Assembly (NCBI GenBank): GCA_041394905.1
Contig: JAWKHJ010000011.1
Coordinates: forward strand, 62,001 to 126,000
Length of the DNA stretch: 64,000 bases
Reading direction: 5' to 3'
Source of the DNA: RI-231 sp041394905
Lineage (GTDB): Bacteria > Acidobacteriota > Terriglobia > Bryobacterales > UBA6623
Part shown: in pieces, positions 62,297 through 64,000 of the stretch
How the letters are laid out: every line of letters starts with the position of its first letter
Numbering within the stretch: position 1 is the first letter of the stretch
Translations under genes and position numbers: made by a program
Notes under the pieces: model-generated
The model's input: only the letters and a program-made list of their open reading frames with translations
What the model was told of the DNA's origin: nothing
The model's database searches: none

Positions 62297-63304
62297 TCAC
62301 GTTAGCGGCTGAGCCGCCGCAGGGTCGGGCTCCACATGGACCAAAACATCCGCAACCCAATCGAGCTTCTCACGCAGGCGAGTCCGCACGGCGGCGGCGA
62401 CGTCGTGAGAGTGTTGCACTGTCATTTGCGGGTCCACCTCGATATGGATGTCGATGTGAAACTGCAACCCTGTCCGCCGCGCATGGCACTTCTCGACGCC
62501 TGAGACCCCGTCGACATCGAGGGCGGTTCGCCGAGCCTGTTCGATCAGCCGATCGTCGGGCATCGTATCCATCAGCTCCAGCGACGCGTCGCGGACTATG
62601 CGTACACCCGTGAAGATGACGACCAAGCCGACAGCAAACCCGCCAAAGTGGTCGGCGGCAAGGAATCGCGCCGGGTCATACACGGTTAGACCCAGAGCGG
62701 TAAGCGCGGCGACCGAGGAGAGAATGTCGACCGCGTCGTTCCAAGCGTCGGCTACCAGCGAGGCGCTGCGGATGCGTCGGCCCAGGCGAAACTTCATCGT
62801 CGACATCACGCCCCGCACCAGGATCGCCAAGAGCAGCGGAACGATTGCATAGAGCTGCGGCGGCGGATGGCTTTCGTGGATCTGCAGCAGCGAGCGGTAG
62901 CAAATGCCGATGCCGCCTAACAGCAGCACGAACCCCACCCACTGGCCGGCGAGGATTTCGACGCGGCCGTGTCCGTAGGGATGGTTGTGATCGGGCGGGC
63001 GCGAGGCGGCGCGCATTCCCAGGTAGACTGCCCCCGAGGCCAGGATGTCGCCTAAGAACTCGAAGCCGACCGCGACGACCGAGGTCGATCCGGCCCAATT
63101 GCCGACCCCGATGTTCGCGGCGGCCAGCCCAACGCTGGCTAGCACGCTCAGCGATGCGGCTTTGCGGCCGCTCTCGAGCTGCGCGGCTCGCTTCGTTTCG
63201 GCCTCGAGCCGCTGCTTTTCCGTCGGCAACCTGACTTCATTGTCAGCCAAGCCGATCGGCGGCCGGGTCAGTCGAGGCGTTTGTGGAACCGCGAAGCGCT
63301 CCAA
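62297..63304 (-). CDS. Cation diffusion facilitator (CDF) family transporter
   Basis: CDF protein of up to 335 residues. N-terminal half has six helices with 'VAVGFEFLGDILASG' in helix 2 and 'DAWNDAVDILSS' in helix 5, where paired acidic residues bind divalent cation; a loop 'NHPYGHGRVEILAG' is the classic family signature. The C-terminal cytoplasmic domain ('VSGVEKCHARRTGLQFHIDI') is present. The start is unsure: ATG 63304 overlaps the ABC-2 gene end by 37 bases, while a TTG at 63250 ('ADNEVRLPTEK') would avoid overlap and suit the family N-terminus. Zn2+ or Fe2+ efflux is the usual role. Confidence 0.85.
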   Translation of the reverse strand: MERFAVPQTPRLTRPPIGLADNEVRLPTEKQRLEAETKRAAQLESGRKAASLSVLASVGLAAANIGVGNWAGSTSVVAVGFEFLGDILASGAVYLGMRAASRPPDHNHPYGHGRVEILAGQWVGFVLLLGGIGICYRSLLQIHESHPPPQLYAIVPLLLAILVRGVMSTMKFRLGRRIRSASLVADAWNDAVDILSSVAALTALGLTVYDPARFLAADHFGGFAVGLVVIFTGVRIVRDASLELMDTMPDDRLIEQARRTALDVDGVSGVEKCHARRTGLQFHIDIHIEVDPQMTVQHSHDVAAAVRTRLREKLDWVADVLVHVEPDPAAAQPLT

Positions 63305-64000
63305 AACATGGTCGCGAGGCCGATGGCGAGCAACGCCAACAACTGTGGCCAGATGGCCTCCACACCCACGCCTTTCAGAAATAGCGCGCGGACGCAGGTC
63401 ATGAAGTGGCGGACCGGATTGAGCAGCGTCGCATATTGCACCACGACAGGCATGCTGGCGATCGGAAGGCGAATCCGCTGAGCATGAACAGCGGCAGGAA
63501 GATGAAGAATGTCGACATCATCGCCTGCTGCTGTGTCCGCGTCACTGTCGAGATGAACACCCCTGCCCCGAGCGTCGTGAGCAGGTAGAGCGCGCTGGCC
63601 AGAATCAGCATGGCCAAGCTGCCCTGTAAGCGGATGCCGAAGACGAAGCGCGCCAGCGCCGTCATAGCCAACACGTCGACCAGACCAACAACCGCAAACG
63701 GCAGTGTCTTGCCGATGATCAGCTCCATGGGGCGCACCGGCGTCACCATCAACTGCTCCATCGTGCCGATTTCCTTCTCGCGCACGATGCCCATCGCAGT
63801 CAGCATCAGCGTGACCAAGGCCAGGATATTGGCGATGACGCCCGGAATGAAGTAGTTCCGGCTACGCAGGTTGGGGTTGAACCAGACGCGGCTCTCGAGC
63901 TCGACGCCGGGTAGGTTGCGCGGCGCGGGCGGGCCGGCGCCGCTGGTGCGTGCGAGCTGCAGGTCGTTCTGCCGCACGCCCTGCTTCCTCTCGGAGTAAA
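63268..64000 (-). CDS. ABC-2 type transporter permease (partial, one frameshift)
   Basis: Minus-strand gene continuing past base 64000. The visible part has 'NYFIPGVIANILALVTLMLT' followed by 'REKEIGTMEQLMVTPVRP', the hallmark of the YbhR/YhhJ-like ABC-2 permeases, and then four to five helices. At about 63462 one C is missing from a C-run; restoring it gives 'FAFPIASMPVVVQY' and links to the last helix ('LNPVRHFMTCVRALFLKG') and stop at 63268. Probably exports drug- or lipid-like substrates with an ATPase encoded outside the window. Confidence 0.85.

Noticed and set aside
1..64000. tRNA, rRNA, CRISPR array, insertion sequence or prophage
   Set aside because: No cloverleaf, repeat-spacer pattern, transposase, integrase or phage structural gene was recognised anywhere in the window.

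Overview
The window looks like chromosomal DNA of a GC-rich acidobacterium, most likely of the Bryobacterales/'Solibacter' type. This is inferred from gene content, not from a marker gene. Evidence: two very large Oar-like TonB-dependent receptors with an N-terminal carboxypeptidase-regulatory domain, a PSCyt1/DUF1549/DUF1553 cytochrome next to a Tat-exported DUF1501 protein, two FG-GAP/UnbV (CRTAC1) proteins, multihaem cytochromes, and a deiodinase-like protein with an in-frame TGA. I saw no rRNA, tRNA, CRISPR array or insertion sequence.

Layout. 1-2.1 kb: end of a sugar-nucleotide epimerase-like SDR, then VKOR, SPW-repeat and DedA membrane proteins with overlapping starts. 2.1-7.4 kb: a BBE-type FAD oxidase, then a LysR divergent from a tautomerase/SDR/zinc-alcohol dehydrogenase/cupin operon that ends in a decayed second cupin. 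7.5-15.2 kb: an eight-gene overlapping operon (fatty-acid desaturase, FAD amine-oxidase-like protein, DUF1365, cyclopropane-type methyltransferase, DUF2878, DUF1295, second methyltransferase) closing with a MerR-B12 photoreceptor regulator of the CarH class; three 11-bp-phased TGTAT repeats sit at its promoter. 15.3-29.9 kb: an OmpR/histidine-kinase pair followed by two consecutive tripartite RND efflux sets with an octahaem cytochrome between them, closed by a strong terminator.

29.9-41.8 kb: a TonB receptor, the divergent PSCyt1/DUF1501 pair, and a convergent operon MFS transporter/M20 peptidase remnant/class V aminotransferase/GntR. Three intergenic regions here share a GTATAC-N5-GTATAC type site at the promoter, suggesting one regulon, probably of the GntR. 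41.9-46.3 kb: a type I secretion-like trio (ABC, HlyD, TolC) whose ATPase has unusual catalytic residues. 46.4-48.9 kb: a LysR divergent from an M81 (MlrC-like) peptidase. 48.9-61.9 kb: a nearly gapless same-strand block: NarX/NarL-type two-component pair, UnbV protein, TonB receptor, AhpD-like protein, deiodinase-like selenoprotein with a recognisable bacterial SECIS, pentahaem-TPR cytochrome, second UnbV protein. 61.9-64 kb: EamA, CDF transporter and an ABC-2 permease running off the right edge.

The standout observations are the two in-frame TGA codons at positions where a catalytic or haem-binding Cys/Sec is expected, the light-regulator operon with its phased operator, and the shared operator set. 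About a dozen genes carry single-base frameshifts, mostly in short homopolymers, with the downstream frame and the overlapping next start still preserved. This pattern suggests base-level sequence error at least as strongly as gene decay, so those genes are annotated over their full inferred span.
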